Positions 51,317 to 60,636 of a stretch of DNA of 64,000 bases are shown here, piece by piece (position 1 is the stretch's first letter; each line of letters starts with the position of its first letter). The notes under the pieces were generated by a model. The model was not told where the DNA came from. It made no database searches and saw nothing but the letters and a program-made list of their open reading frames with translations. Source of the DNA: Planctomycetia bacterium (GTDB taxonomy: Bacteria > Planctomycetota > Planctomycetia > Pirellulales > JACPPG01); assembly GCA_016191115.1 (NCBI GenBank), contig JACPPG010000058.1, forward strand, positions 1 through 64,000, read 5' to 3'. Both the position numbers and the translations under genes were made by a program.

Positions 51317-51844
51317 TTACTTCTTCGCCACCTTCAGCTCGTCGAGCTTGGCGGCCACGTCCTTGCCGTGGGCCGCCGTTTTCACTTCCTTGTCGATGTG
51401 CAAGATCTTCCCGTCCTTGCCGATATAGAACGTCCACCGCTGGGGAACCAGGCGCTTATCGTTCACCACGCCGTACGCTTTGGCGACGCTTTTGTCCGGG
51501 TCGCTAAGAATGGGGTAGTCGAGGCTGAGCGATTCTGAAAACTCCTTGTTGAATTCGGGCGTGTCGACGCTGGCCGTGAAGTACGCCACGTCGTAGCCGC
51601 GCAGCGCGTCGCCGTTCTCGCGGAACGACTTGCACTCGGCCGTGCAGCCGGGCGTCTTGGCCTTGGGGAACCAGGCCAACACCACGGCCTGCTTGCCCTT
51701 GTAGTCCGCGAGCTTATATGTCTTCCCGTCGGTCCCCTTCATCGAGAAATCGGGGGCCGGATCGCCGACCTGCAACTCCGCGGCCGGGGCGGCGACGACC
51801 ATGAGCACGGCGACAAACAAAGCGGCAAGCGATGCAGTTTTCAT
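51317..51844 (-). CDS. Secreted thiol peroxidase (BCP/AhpC-TSA family)
   Basis: 175 residues. A signal peptide (ASLAALFVAVLMVVAAPAAE) precedes the thioredoxin-like fold with VGDPAPDFSMKGTDGK and VVLAWFPKAKTPGCTAECKS. Cys67 is the peroxidatic residue; Cys71, only four on, would be the resolving one, one closer than in E. coli Bcp. It should reduce peroxides outside the cytoplasm. The ATG at 51844 gives the signal peptide; the open frame continues upstream without support. Confidence 0.88.
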   Translation of the reverse strand: MKTASLAALFVAVLMVVAAPAAELQVGDPAPDFSMKGTDGKTYKLADYKGKQAVVLAWFPKAKTPGCTAECKSFRENGDALRGYDVAYFTASVDTPEFNKEFSESLSLDYPILSDPDKSVAKAYGVVNDKRLVPQRWTFYIGKDGKILHIDKEVKTAAHGKDVAAKLDELKVAKK

Positions 51845-52022
51845 GATGAGCTCCACGGAAACAGTAGGCCGTAGACCGAGGGCAGTAGATAGGCAGTTGG
51901 CCGCCCTGGGCCACGCGGCGTAAAACGTAGGGTGCTCTGTGAGCGCCACAGGGCAGGAACCGAGCAACGCCAATCAGCCTATCACAGCCGCCGGCGTTGG
52001 TCCAACCACTGGCCGCCGAAGA

Positions 52023-52179
52023 CAGGGCCATTCTGTTTTTCAAAATGGCGAGCCGGGAAAATGGGACTGGCTCCGAGCATAAACAGCGCAAGTCCTTTCA
52101 GACCAACGTTGCGTCTCGGTGCCTGTCCCACTTTCCCGCCGGTGCGCCGCCGTCGAGCTTGAATCTGTGAACGGCCCTG
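52023..52179 (+). mobile_element. 157-bp MITE/REP-like element, copy 1
   Basis: It begins CAGGGCCATTC and ends with the near-inverse GAACGGCCCTG. An inner inverted pair GGGAAAATGGGACTGGC / GCCTGTCCCACTTTCCC differs at two sites. It matches the element at 60346-60502 in reverse orientation with 9 differences in 157 and no gaps. It has no coding capacity of its own, but supplies the last ~43 codons and stop of the overlapping gene. No matching direct repeat flanks it. Confidence 0.8.
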
Positions 52180-52906
52180 CGTGTAGCCTCCGAAGTGCCA
52201 ACGCCTTGACGTGCAGCTCGATGGTCTGGGCGGCCGTGACGCCCGCGCCGGCCAACAGCTCGGCCAGCCGCCGCATCTCGGCGGCCAGACTGCCCGATCC
52301 CATGACGACGTAGGCCCGCAACAGCTCGCGATAGTGCCGCTCGAGGGGAGGCGGGAGCTTGGGCCGCTGCGGCGGCGACGCGGCGTCTGTCCTTTGGCCG
52401 TCGCGCGACCCAGCGCGTGCCTCGAGGTCCTTGACCAGCGCCCGTTGCTGGGCCAGCAGCCGCTCGGCCTCGTTGCGCTCCATTTCCACGCGATGCCGGT
52501 CGGCTTGCACGAGCCGGCGGTGCTCGCGCATCAGATGATGGCGCTCGATCGCCCGTGCGACAAGCCAGATCAGGGTCCGCGTGGTCGTGGCGTGCACGCA
52601 CAGATAGGCGTCGGCGTTGGCCTCGAGCGCCAGCGCCGTCATATCGGCCTCGCTCTGCTGGCCGAGGATCAAAAGCGGCTCCTCCGACCCGCCGGCGCGG
52701 AGCGCGTCGGCCAGGGCCAGCGCGTCCAGCTCGCCGGGCTCGTGGCTGACGAGCACCGCGTCGAAGATCTCGTCGCGCAGCCGGGCGACGCCCGCCGCGA
52801 AACCGACGGCCTCCTCTAGCACGACGTCCGAGGCGCTATCGGCGGCCAAGGCTTCGGCCAGCCATCCGCCGGTCCGCTGGTAGGTGGTGACGTAGAGCAC
52901 CCGCAT
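52040..52906 (-). CDS. Receiver-like protein with C-terminus replaced by a repeat element
   Basis: 288 residues from ATG 52906 (a GTG at 52978 adds 24 unconserved residues). The N-terminal ~120 residues have a CheY-like pattern (MRVLYVTTYQ, FDAVLVSHEPGELDAL) but Ser replaces the phospho-accepting Asp. A coiled-coil segment (~135-180: RRLVQADRHRVEMERNEAER) and a helical domain follow (HYRELLRAYVVMGSGSLAAE, ELLAGAGVTAAQTIELHVKA). From about residue 245 the sequence (FTDSSSTAAHRRESGTGTET and onward) is encoded entirely by the repeat at 52023-52179, including the stop. The ancestral end has probably been lost, so the gene may be non-functional. Confidence 0.65.
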   Translation of the reverse strand: MRVLYVTTYQRTGGWLAEALAADSASDVVLEEAVGFAAGVARLRDEIFDAVLVSHEPGELDALALADALRAGGSEEPLLILGQQSEADMTALALEANADAYLCVHATTTRTLIWLVARAIERHHLMREHRRLVQADRHRVEMERNEAERLLAQQRALVKDLEARAGSRDGQRTDAASPPQRPKLPPPLERHYRELLRAYVVMGSGSLAAEMRRLAELLAGAGVTAAQTIELHVKALALRRLHAGPFTDSSSTAAHRRESGTGTETQRWSERTCAVYARSQSHFPGSPF

Positions 52907-53167
52907 CCGCGGCGGCAGGCTACCCCACCGCCGTGCGGCACGGTCGTTTTTCTGCGATGCTTTGAGGGCCGGAGGCACTCGTTGTATCCTGGTGTGGAAG
53001 TCCTTGGCGCAGCGCTGCCACGCAATCGCCAGGGGGCTTGAAAGCGGCGGGGCAATCTACTGGACCCTCCGAAGCGAGTCAATCGCAGCGGCGGCTAAGC
53101 TGCCAGCATGCGTTGGTCGTTGTTCCTCCGGCGTTTACGTCGAGTACCCTAAGAGCAAAGAGGACCC

Positions 53168-54343
53168 GTGAAGACCGCCTATCTCGACTGTATGAGCGGC
53201 ATCAGCGGCGACATGACCCTGGGCGCGCTGGTCGATGCCGGCGTGGACCTGGCGGCCGTCAACGCGGCAATCGAGTCGCTTTCGATCGCCGGCTGTCGGC
53301 TGGTGGCTACCGAAGTCAAGAAAAACGGATTCCGGGCCACTCAGATCACCGTCGAGCATCAGCCTGAGCACGCCCACCGCCATCTGCACCACATCACCGA
53401 CATGATCGACGCCAGCCAACTCACGCCGCGGCAGAAGGACCTCGCCAAGCGGATCTTCACCCGGCTGGGCGAGGCCGAGGCCAAGGTACACGGCACGACG
53501 ATCCGCAAAGTGCACTTCCACGAAGTGGGGGCCGTCGACTCGATCGCCGACATCGTCGGATCGGCCGTGGCGTGGGACCTGCTGGGCGTGGACCGCATCG
53601 TGGCCTCACCGGTGCCGACCGGTCGCGGAATGATCCAGATCGCTCACGGGCGGCTGAGCGTCCCGGCGCCGGCCACGGCCGAGCTATTGCAGGGTGTCCC
53701 GCTGGCCGAGTCGCACGTCGATGCCGAGCTGACCACGCCCACCGGCGCCGCCATCCTGGCCACGATGGTCGACCACTTCGGGCCGCTACCGGCCATGACC
53801 GTCGAACGGATCGGCTACGGGGCCGGGCAGCGCGACCTCGTGGAGCAAGCCAACCTGCTGCGGCTCTTCGTGGGCGAGGCTTCCGACGCCGCGACAAGCG
53901 ACCAGGTGTGGGTGCTGGAAACGAATCTCGACGACACGAGCGGCGAGGTGATCGGCTACTGCACCACGAAGCTGTGGGAGGCGGGCGCTCTCGACGTCTA
54001 CACCACCGCGATCCAGATGAAAAAGAACCGACCTGGCGTCATGCTCTCGGTGCTATGCCAGGCGGACAAGGTCGAGAAGATCGAGAAGATCGTCTTTCGC
54101 GAGACGACGACGCTGGGCGTCCGCCGCTGGCCGGTCAGCCGCCACAAGCTCGAGCGGAAGGAGCACACCATCCAGACCGAGTGGGGGCCGATCGAAGGAA
54201 AGCTAGGCTGGATCGCCGGCCAGCCGCCCAGCTTTTCGCCCGAGTTCGAGTCGTGCAAGCGCGTCGCCGCGGAAAAGAACGTGCCGCTGAAGGCCGTGTA
54301 CGAGGCGGCGCAGAAAGCGTTTGGGCCGAGCCAGGCTGGGTGA
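53168..54343 (+). CDS. larC: Nickel-pincer cofactor biosynthesis protein LarC
   Basis: 391 residues. MKTAYLDCMSGISGDMTLGA is the family N-terminus; HFHEVGAVDSIADIVG, TPTGAAILATM, ETNLDDTSGEVIGYC and DVYTTAIQMKKNRPGVML are further conserved blocks. LarC inserts nickel into the pyridinium-dithiocarboxylate mononucleotide cofactor of LarA-type racemases. LarB, LarE and LarA are not in the window. It is encoded in one frame here, with no programmed frameshift as seen in some species. Confidence 0.93.
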   Translation: MKTAYLDCMSGISGDMTLGALVDAGVDLAAVNAAIESLSIAGCRLVATEVKKNGFRATQITVEHQPEHAHRHLHHITDMIDASQLTPRQKDLAKRIFTRLGEAEAKVHGTTIRKVHFHEVGAVDSIADIVGSAVAWDLLGVDRIVASPVPTGRGMIQIAHGRLSVPAPATAELLQGVPLAESHVDAELTTPTGAAILATMVDHFGPLPAMTVERIGYGAGQRDLVEQANLLRLFVGEASDAATSDQVWVLETNLDDTSGEVIGYCTTKLWEAGALDVYTTAIQMKKNRPGVMLSVLCQADKVEKIEKIVFRETTTLGVRRWPVSRHKLERKEHTIQTEWGPIEGKLGWIAGQPPSFSPEFESCKRVAAEKNVPLKAVYEAAQKAFGPSQAG

Positions 54344-54501
54344 CGGAGCGAAGCTCCATCCATTGCGGCCGGACCATCTTGCAGCGTGTTGACGCAATAT
54401 TGTTTGACGCGCGACGAATGGGCTCTTGTTCCTACGGTGGGGCGCGGGCTCGCGATGCACGGCTTGTCCGTTCTATTCTCCCAGGGCCACAGGCTTCGCA
54501 G

Positions 54502-55299
54502 ATGCTGTTGATTGCCCCAATCGTTGCCGGGCTAGTGATGGGGGTGGAGTTTTACCCGTTGCCGCCCGATCGTGCGTCGGCGACCTTCGAAGTGCGCCAG
54601 GGCGTTTGGGACTTGAAGCCGGTGCCTGCAGGCCGTGATGCCAAGGACGTGCCTCGCGAGATTTCGGTGACACGCACGTTCGTCGTTCGGTCCGTGGGCA
54701 CAATTCAGCTTGACGGTGCGCCATGCCGCTGGATCGAAATCAAAGCGATCAGTCTTCCGCAGGGTGATATGGGCGACAAAGGCCGAATCCTGATTCTCAA
54801 GCTGCTGGTTCCAGAAAAACACTTTGGCGACAACTCGTATCCGTTCGCGCACGTGCAGAAGGCTTATTGCCTCGACATGGATTGGGCTGAAACCGTTCGA
54901 AGCGACAAGGCATCCCGGATCGATGAGGACAAATTGCGACTGCAGTACGAGCTCGACCGCTTCCTGCCGCTGCTTCCTCGACCGTCACGCGATGCAAAGG
55001 AAACCACGAATCAAACTGTCGCCGTTCCACATGGCGATGTTCCGGCAGTCCTGTTCGATTTTCAAAGCCAATACGAGGGGAAGCTGTCAGGCGGACGCTC
55101 TGGTGAATGGAAATGGAACGGCCAGCACCGAGTTTGGGTCAGCCCAAGCTCACCGTTTGGAATTGTGCGCGTTAGCCTAGAAAACACGAACATCGAAACG
55201 GACAATGTCGGCAGGGGCATGTCGATGCGATCTCGGACAGAGATGGTCTTGCAGTCCACGGGCAACGGTGCCAGAACTGAGCTGCCGAATTGCCGATAA
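54502..55299 (+). CDS. Secreted hypothetical protein
   Basis: 265 residues, no family recognised. A hydrophobic start (MLLIAPIVAGLVMGVEFYPL) resembles a signal peptide or anchor. The rest is soluble, with a TFEVRQGVWDLKPVPAGRDA segment and a Trp-rich patch SGEWKWNGQHRVWVSPSS. An ATG at 54418 is in frame but gives a less hydrophobic N-terminus. GC content is lower than that of larC next to it. Confidence 0.6.
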   Translation: MLLIAPIVAGLVMGVEFYPLPPDRASATFEVRQGVWDLKPVPAGRDAKDVPREISVTRTFVVRSVGTIQLDGAPCRWIEIKAISLPQGDMGDKGRILILKLLVPEKHFGDNSYPFAHVQKAYCLDMDWAETVRSDKASRIDEDKLRLQYELDRFLPLLPRPSRDAKETTNQTVAVPHGDVPAVLFDFQSQYEGKLSGGRSGEWKWNGQHRVWVSPSSPFGIVRVSLENTNIETDNVGRGMSMRSRTEMVLQSTGNGARTELPNCR

Positions 55300-55319
55300 C
55301 TTGCGCGGTGGGCGCCGAA

Positions 55320-55350
55320 ACGAAAAGCGTCCTCGCACTTTCGTGTTTTG
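55320..55350 (+). terminator. Likely intrinsic terminator after the secreted protein gene
   Basis: ACGAAA-A-GCG-TCCT-CGC-AC-TTTCGT forms a stem with a small internal bulge, followed by GTTTTGG. It lies 20 bases past the stop at 55299, before the oppositely oriented desaturase gene. Confidence 0.4.
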
Positions 55351-55355
55351 GTGAT

Positions 55356-56702
55356 TCAATCCTGCATGAGCGCCTGCGGTTGCGCTGCGAGCGCTGGAGG
55401 TGCCCCTTCCGGCTCGCGCGTCGGGATCTCCATCACGTCGATCGCCGTCAGCGCGTCCGGTTTCATGCGCCGCACCAGACCGTGGCACTCGACCACGTGC
55501 TGAGCATATTCGCGATTGCGCTCCTTCAGCATGCGGTGCAGCCGGGGCAGGTTGTAGTGCGGCACCGCCGGGTAGAGGTGATGCGTCAGGTGCGCGTCTT
55601 GACCGTAGACAAATATCGCCCATCGCACCAATGGATGGCAGAAGACGACGCGACTGTTGGTCAGCTTCCCTTCGTCGGCATTGGCGTGTTGCACCAAGTC
55701 GCGCAGCAGCATCAGGTACGGAAAACTGGTGTTCATCGGCAGCACCCACAGCAGCCAGAAGTAGGGGGCGAAGTCGTTTCCAGTCGTGAAGTAGACAAGC
55801 GAGAACGCCGCCTGGATGCCCGTGAAGTAGCCGAGCCGCAGGACGCTTGTAATCTTGTTGGGATAGATGGGACGAAGCTTCGAACGAAAGAAATACCGCC
55901 CCGGCAGGAGCCATACGACGATGCTTGCGGCACCCCACAATGCCAAGGGCGCCACCAACAACATCCACCACGGTCCGACGAACCCCAGGAAGACCAGCAC
56001 GCCCGCCATGACGGCAAGGTAGAGAAAACCAAGCCAAGTCGCTGGGCGGAGATTGCGGACCGACTTGTCCTGGTGCTTCGGCTCGGCCCCGGCAGGCAGG
56101 TAAGGGTGCACACCGTGTCCGAGCGCGTTGACATAGATCATGTCCCACGTGTAGCGGAGCAGGGTGGGGGGCCAAAAGAGACGCACGCCGAAGTTGAAAA
56201 AGAACTGCCGGGAGGTCATCGGAAACTCCGCCATGCGGCGCGTCTCGCCCACGTTCAATAGCTCCGGGTCGCGGTGCCAGTCGTTGACGTGATCGTGGTG
56301 TCCTAGGTGAATCTGTCGGTACTGCTCGGTGGTGGTGAAGATGGGAAACATGCAAAACAGGTCGGACACGAGCTCGTTGGCCAGTCGGTTCTTCATGAGG
56401 ATGTAGTGCGCGCCCTCGTGCCCCAGGCCGGCCAGACGATGCTGGCACGCGCCGATCAGAAAGACGGCCATGACGACCACCGGCGCAAGCAGCCACCAGG
56501 AGACGCCCCAGGGGGCGCGGTTGTGGCAAAGTGTGGCGGTGCCACCAATCAGGACCGCGATGGTCAGGTAGTCGAGCGCCAGGTAGATGAGGTTGGTCGT
56601 GTTGTCGAGAAAGCGCAGCGGATGAATCCGCGCGTTGAGCCGGCGATCGTTGAGCGTGCGGCCTAGCTTGTTGGCGTGCATGGATGGCGGCTCTGGGTGC
56701 AT
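55356..56702 (-). CDS. Membrane fatty-acid desaturase
   Basis: 448 residues. The three His boxes of membrane desaturases are present: GLGHEGAHY, HLGHHDHVND and DAHLTHHLYPAVPHYN, with four to six membrane segments between. It introduces a double bond into acyl chains using iron and electrons from a partner reductase not seen nearby. ATG 56702 or 56681 may be the start. Carotenoid or sphingolipid hydroxylase relatives share the boxes, so the substrate is uncertain. Confidence 0.88.
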   Translation of the reverse strand: MHPEPPSMHANKLGRTLNDRRLNARIHPLRFLDNTTNLIYLALDYLTIAVLIGGTATLCHNRAPWGVSWWLLAPVVVMAVFLIGACQHRLAGLGHEGAHYILMKNRLANELVSDLFCMFPIFTTTEQYRQIHLGHHDHVNDWHRDPELLNVGETRRMAEFPMTSRQFFFNFGVRLFWPPTLLRYTWDMIYVNALGHGVHPYLPAGAEPKHQDKSVRNLRPATWLGFLYLAVMAGVLVFLGFVGPWWMLLVAPLALWGAASIVVWLLPGRYFFRSKLRPIYPNKITSVLRLGYFTGIQAAFSLVYFTTGNDFAPYFWLLWVLPMNTSFPYLMLLRDLVQHANADEGKLTNSRVVFCHPLVRWAIFVYGQDAHLTHHLYPAVPHYNLPRLHRMLKERNREYAQHVVECHGLVRRMKPDALTAIDVMEIPTREPEGAPPALAAQPQALMQD

Positions 56703-56874
56703 TCGGCCGATGCCGATACGCCGTTGCTTCGCGGTAATGGCTCTACACTACCGTGAACACCCCCGTAGACTGCACCATCACGCGCGGTTTTTCAAGCATG
56801 CAGCGGCCCGGGCGCAGCTCCGAAGTATTGAGCTATCTCGTTGTGCTGCGAGCAGTTGGGTCGCGCGGAGAAAA

Positions 56875-58464
56875 TCATTGAGGCAACTGACGCGGCGCGC
56901 GGCGGCGCGCCATCCGCAACGCGAGAACCCCGATAGCGCAAGCCGTTAAGCCCAGGCTCGACGGTTCTGGCACGGCCGAGGCCGGGCTGCCGCCACCTTC
57001 CAGCCAATGGAAGGCGATGAGCTGGATGTCGGAAACGTCCACCAGGCCATCCAGATTGGCGTCGGCCAGGGGACCGTGGGTGAGATAGTCTGCTGCCACG
57101 AGTTGCACGTCGGATACATCCACGACGCCGGAGAGATCGACGTCGCCCGGATTGCGCGACAGGCGCATGACCTGGCCGTCCGAGAACAAGGCGTACAGTT
57201 CACCTTTCTCGTCCTGGCCGTATCCGGTGAGCCTGCCCGATATGCCCAGTCCGTCCGGTGCGAGAGCGAATCCCTTAACCTGGTTTTCATCGTCCAGATA
57301 AAACAATCGTCCGCTCGCGAACCCGGGGCCCGCGTAGTCGCCGAAGATGTAGTGTCCCACGAGTGGAGCCAACAACGAGCCGTGATAGACGAAGCCGCCC
57401 ATGACGGCATGCCCGTCCTCATGGGTGTATTCAGCGATCGGAGGGATCATGCCCGCCGGCCCGCCAAAACGGTTGACGCGAGTCCCTTCCATGTAGACCC
57501 AGCCATAGTTTCCACCGGCGGTGATGATGTCAACTTCCTCGCGAGCGCTTTGTCCGACGTCCCCCGCGTACAGCGCGCCGGTCGCGGAGTCGAAGCTAAT
57601 GCGGAACGGGTTGCGCAGCCCGTAGGCAAAGATTTCGTCGACCCCGGGCGTGTCTCCCACGAAGGGATTCGTGGCCGGGATTCCGTATTGGCCGTTGGCG
57701 CTGCCGGTGCCCAAGGGATCGATCCTCAGGATCTTCCCGTAGACGTTGGTGATGTCCTGACCGTTGCCGATGTCGTTGGTGTGGCCATCCAGGGGATTCT
57801 CCAGAAACCCGGCGTTGTCGTTGACGCCACCGCCGTCTCCGACGGGGATGTACAGGTTCTTGTCAGGCCCGAAAACAAGCCCTCCGGCGTTGTGTTTGCT
57901 TTGCGGCTTGTTGATTGTCATCAGCACGCGCGACGGGATGGACGTGTCGATCACGTCCGGATTCGCAGCGCTGACGGTCCACTCGCGAACGACGCTGAAA
58001 TGGTCCCCCAGTCCGTCGGGCACGAGTTCCGGGTGGTCGAAATCGGCCGCCCCGGCGCGCGGCTCGCTTTCGAACGTGTACACCTTGCCGCGGCCAGGCG
58101 TTCCCTCGGGCGCGGCGAAATCAGGATGAAAGGCCAGCCCCAAGAGCCCGCGCTCGTCGCCGAGCGTACTGGAGCCCAGGACGGTCACGCCGGCGTCTGC
58201 CAGGTTGAGAAACGTGCTGCGAACGCCATCTTTGATAAGCGAGACTTCGCCCGCTTGGCCGACGACGAACGCGCGACTCGAGCCGTCGCCCGCGCTGGTC
58301 AGCAGATCGGGCTGCCCGAGCGATGGGGGGATCGTCGCGAAAGATTCGAGCCGGATCGTGGCCCCCGAAGGGATGACGGCCTTCGCGCCGCCAGCCAACG
58401 AGAGCACAATCGCGATCGACGGACTAACACGTTCGATCCAACGCAACGGCCGCAGTCGAACCAT
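56875..58464 (-). CDS. PQQ-type sugar dehydrogenase with dockerin and PEP-CTERM ends (paralog A)
   Basis: 529 residues. A signal segment (~15-30) precedes a six-bladed GSDH/sorbosone-dehydrogenase propeller: DERGLLGLAFHPDF, GRGKVYTFESEP, YGLRNPFRISFDSATGALY, GDVGQSAREEVDIITAGGNYG. Two dockerin-like units (DVDLSGVVDVSDVQLVAADY, DANLDGLVDVSDIQLIAFHW) lie at ~435-490. The end is VPEPSSLGLTACAIGVLALR with RRR (from ~498). It would oxidise sugars at the cell surface, bound there by exosortase processing. It is a tandem duplicate of the gene at 58648. Confidence 0.9.
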   Translation of the reverse strand: MVRLRPLRWIERVSPSIAIVLSLAGGAKAVIPSGATIRLESFATIPPSLGQPDLLTSAGDGSSRAFVVGQAGEVSLIKDGVRSTFLNLADAGVTVLGSSTLGDERGLLGLAFHPDFAAPEGTPGRGKVYTFESEPRAGAADFDHPELVPDGLGDHFSVVREWTVSAANPDVIDTSIPSRVLMTINKPQSKHNAGGLVFGPDKNLYIPVGDGGGVNDNAGFLENPLDGHTNDIGNGQDITNVYGKILRIDPLGTGSANGQYGIPATNPFVGDTPGVDEIFAYGLRNPFRISFDSATGALYAGDVGQSAREEVDIITAGGNYGWVYMEGTRVNRFGGPAGMIPPIAEYTHEDGHAVMGGFVYHGSLLAPLVGHYIFGDYAGPGFASGRLFYLDDENQVKGFALAPDGLGISGRLTGYGQDEKGELYALFSDGQVMRLSRNPGDVDLSGVVDVSDVQLVAADYLTHGPLADANLDGLVDVSDIQLIAFHWLEGGGSPASAVPEPSSLGLTACAIGVLALRMARRRAPRQLPQ

Positions 58465-58647
58465 TGCGGCGGCCTCCTTACCTGTTCCAGTGACGCGGAT
58501 CCCGCGAGACCCTGAAGAGGTCCCGTCCTATTCCAGGGACCATCGTGCCGAAAAGTTGCGACGGTGTCTCGCAAATTGTGGCACAAAGCCGGCCGCGACG
58601 GCGCGGTCGCCCTCGACGGCCATCGCGCCCGGCACTTTAACGCGCGG

Positions 58648-60225
58648 TCACGCGCCCGACGCGCGGCGGCGCGGTCGAATCCCGTAGAGAAGCCCCGCCA
58701 AGACGCCGCACGCCGCGAGTGCCAGGCTTGCGGGCTCCGGCACGGCCGTGGCGGGACTGCCTCCGCCCTGCAGCCAGTGGGCCGCGATCGTCTGGATGTC
58801 GGAAATGTCGACGAAGCCGCTCAGATCGGCGTCGCCCAGCGGCCCGCTCGTCAGATAATTGGTCGCTACCGTCTGGATGTCGGACACGTCGACCAGGCCC
58901 GACAGATCGACGTCGCCTGGGTTGCGCGACAACTTGATCACGTCGCCGGTGTCGAATAGCGCGTAGATCTCGCCATCCTTGTCCTGTCCGAAACCGTAGA
59001 GCTGGCCGGGAACGCCCAGTCCTTCGGTCGAGATGTCGAACTCCTTGATGACGTTTCCGGTGTCGAGGTAGAACAGCCGGCCCACGCCCGACGTGCCCGC
59101 CAGATCGCCAAAGATGTATTGGCCAGTCAACGGGGCGAGCGCCTTGCCGCGGTAGACGAATCCGCCGATGACGGCGTTGCCGTCGGCGTGCGTGTACTCG
59201 GCGATGGGCGCGATCATGCCCGCCGGGCCGCCGGTGCGGTTGACCAGAGAGCCCTCCATGTAGACCCAGCCGTAGTTCTTGCCGCTGTTGATGATGTCGA
59301 CTTCTTCCATTTGGTTTTGCCCGACGTCGCCGGCGTAAAGCTGCCCGGTGCCGCGGTCGAAGCTGATGCGAAACGGGTTCCGCAGCCCGTAAGCATAGAT
59401 CTCATCCACGCCCGCTGTGGCGCCCGCGAAGGGGTTCGTGGCCGGGATGCCGTATTGGCCGTTCTTGCTATTGCTGCCCAGCGGGTCGATCCGCAGGATC
59501 TTGCCGTAGACGACATTGATGTCCTGCGCGTTGCCGGTGCCATTGGTGTGGCCGTCGGTCGCGTTGTTGATGCCGCCGTTGTTGTCGTTGCCACCGCCGC
59601 CGTCGCCCAACGAGATGTAGAGGTTCTTGTCGGGGCCGAAGACGATGCCGCCGCCGTTGTGGTTGTCTTGCGGATGGTTGATCCGCAACAGCACGCGCGA
59701 CGGGATCGTGGTGTCGATCGCATCGGGGTTCGTGGCGCTGACGGTCCATTCGCGCAGCACGCCATAGTTGTCGCCGATGCCGCCGGCCGCGACGAGCTCG
59801 GGGTGATCGAAGTCGGCCGTGCCCACCCGGCTCTCGGTTTCGTACGTGTAGACCTTGCCGCGGCCGGGCGTTCCGGGGGCGGCGCTGAAGTTGGGACTGA
59901 AAGCCAGGCCCAAGAGCCCCTTCTCGCCGCCCGCTTCGATGGGCACCTTGGCGTCGCCCACATTGAGGAACTTGCTGCGGACGCCGTTTTTGACGAGGTC
60001 GACTTCGCCGTTTTGCGTGACAACGAACAACCGGCTGGTGCCGTCGCCGGCGTCGGTCGCCCAATTGGGCGCCCCTAGGGCCGCCGGAATCGCGGCAATC
60101 GAATCCAGTCGGATGGTGTCGCCCAGGGGAATGGCGCCGGCGCGATGGCTGCCGACGACAACCAGAGCGCAAGACAAAAGCATCACGCCGCAACTGCGGC
60201 GATCCCGCGGAACCAGGCAATCCAT
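58648..60225 (-). CDS. PQQ-type sugar dehydrogenase with dockerin and PEP-CTERM ends (paralog B)
   Basis: 525 residues with the same order as the neighbour: signal segment (~15-32), propeller (GEKGLLGLAFSPNF, GRGKVYTYETES, YGLRNPFRISFDRGTGQLY, GDVGQNQMEEVDIINSGKNYG), dockerin-like pair (DVDLSGLVDVSDIQTVATNY, DADLSGFVDISDIQTIAAHW) and VPEPASLALAACGVLAGLLY with RPRRR. The two genes are similar along their whole length and only 183 bases apart. Divergence is spread evenly, so the duplication is not recent. Confidence 0.9.
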   Translation of the reverse strand: MDCLVPRDRRSCGVMLLSCALVVVGSHRAGAIPLGDTIRLDSIAAIPAALGAPNWATDAGDGTSRLFVVTQNGEVDLVKNGVRSKFLNVGDAKVPIEAGGEKGLLGLAFSPNFSAAPGTPGRGKVYTYETESRVGTADFDHPELVAAGGIGDNYGVLREWTVSATNPDAIDTTIPSRVLLRINHPQDNHNGGGIVFGPDKNLYISLGDGGGGNDNNGGINNATDGHTNGTGNAQDINVVYGKILRIDPLGSNSKNGQYGIPATNPFAGATAGVDEIYAYGLRNPFRISFDRGTGQLYAGDVGQNQMEEVDIINSGKNYGWVYMEGSLVNRTGGPAGMIAPIAEYTHADGNAVIGGFVYRGKALAPLTGQYIFGDLAGTSGVGRLFYLDTGNVIKEFDISTEGLGVPGQLYGFGQDKDGEIYALFDTGDVIKLSRNPGDVDLSGLVDVSDIQTVATNYLTSGPLGDADLSGFVDISDIQTIAAHWLQGGGSPATAVPEPASLALAACGVLAGLLYGIRPRRRASGA

Positions 60226-60345
60226 GGGGTAAACACCTTAAGTATTCCGGTGATCCTTTCCCCTGAAATGCCTGGTCCGCGCCTTCTCGCGCCGTGTACA
60301 GTGTGCGACCAAACTACATCGAACGCAAGCGCCCTGACGTCCCAC

Positions 60346-60503
60346 CAGGGCCGTTCACAGATTCAAGCTTGCCGGCGGCGCACCGGCGGGAAAGTGGGAC
60401 AGGCACCGAGACGCAGCGTTGGTATGAAAGGGCTTGCGCTGTTTGTGCTCGGAGCCAATCCCATTTTCCCGCCTTGCCATTTTGAAAAACAGAATGGCCC
60501 TGG
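60346..60503 (-). mobile_element. 157-bp MITE/REP-like element, copy 2
   Basis: Reverse complement of the 52023-52179 element, ~94% identical (9 differences), with CAGGGCC ends plus one extra G at 60503. It is flanked on both sides by ACGTCCCAC. A frame across it encodes the same RRESGTGTETQRW peptide seen in the gene at 52040, here without a host gene. Confidence 0.8.
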
Positions 60504-60512
60504 ACGTCCCAC

Positions 60513-60636
60513 CAGGAGAACTGCAAAGTCCGGGGAGAGGGGGTCAGGCACATTTTTCGGCCGAAGGTCTTTCGGGAGAATTGAGAACCGTACGTGCCGA
60601 AAAATGAGCCAGACCCCGGACTTTGCAGTTCTCCTG
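60513..60636. mobile_element. 124-bp palindromic MITE-like element
   Basis: Perfect 23-bp terminal inverted repeats start CAGGAGAACTGCAAAGTC and run to CCGGGG. Further in, GGCACATTTTTCGGC faces GAGCC...ATTTTTCGGC as an imperfect pair. The ends CAGG...CCTG resemble the other element. No coding capacity. It is flanked by ACGTCCCAC on both sides. Confidence 0.8.

Noticed and set aside
52013..52188. Target-site duplication around repeat copy 1
   Set aside because: The nine bases on the left (CGCCGAAGA) and right (CGTGTAGCC) do not match.
60294..60485. Sixty-three-residue frame similar to the tail of the receiver-like protein
   Set aside because: It is the translation of the repeat element copy, with no upstream gene or ribosome site; similarity is due to the shared repeat.
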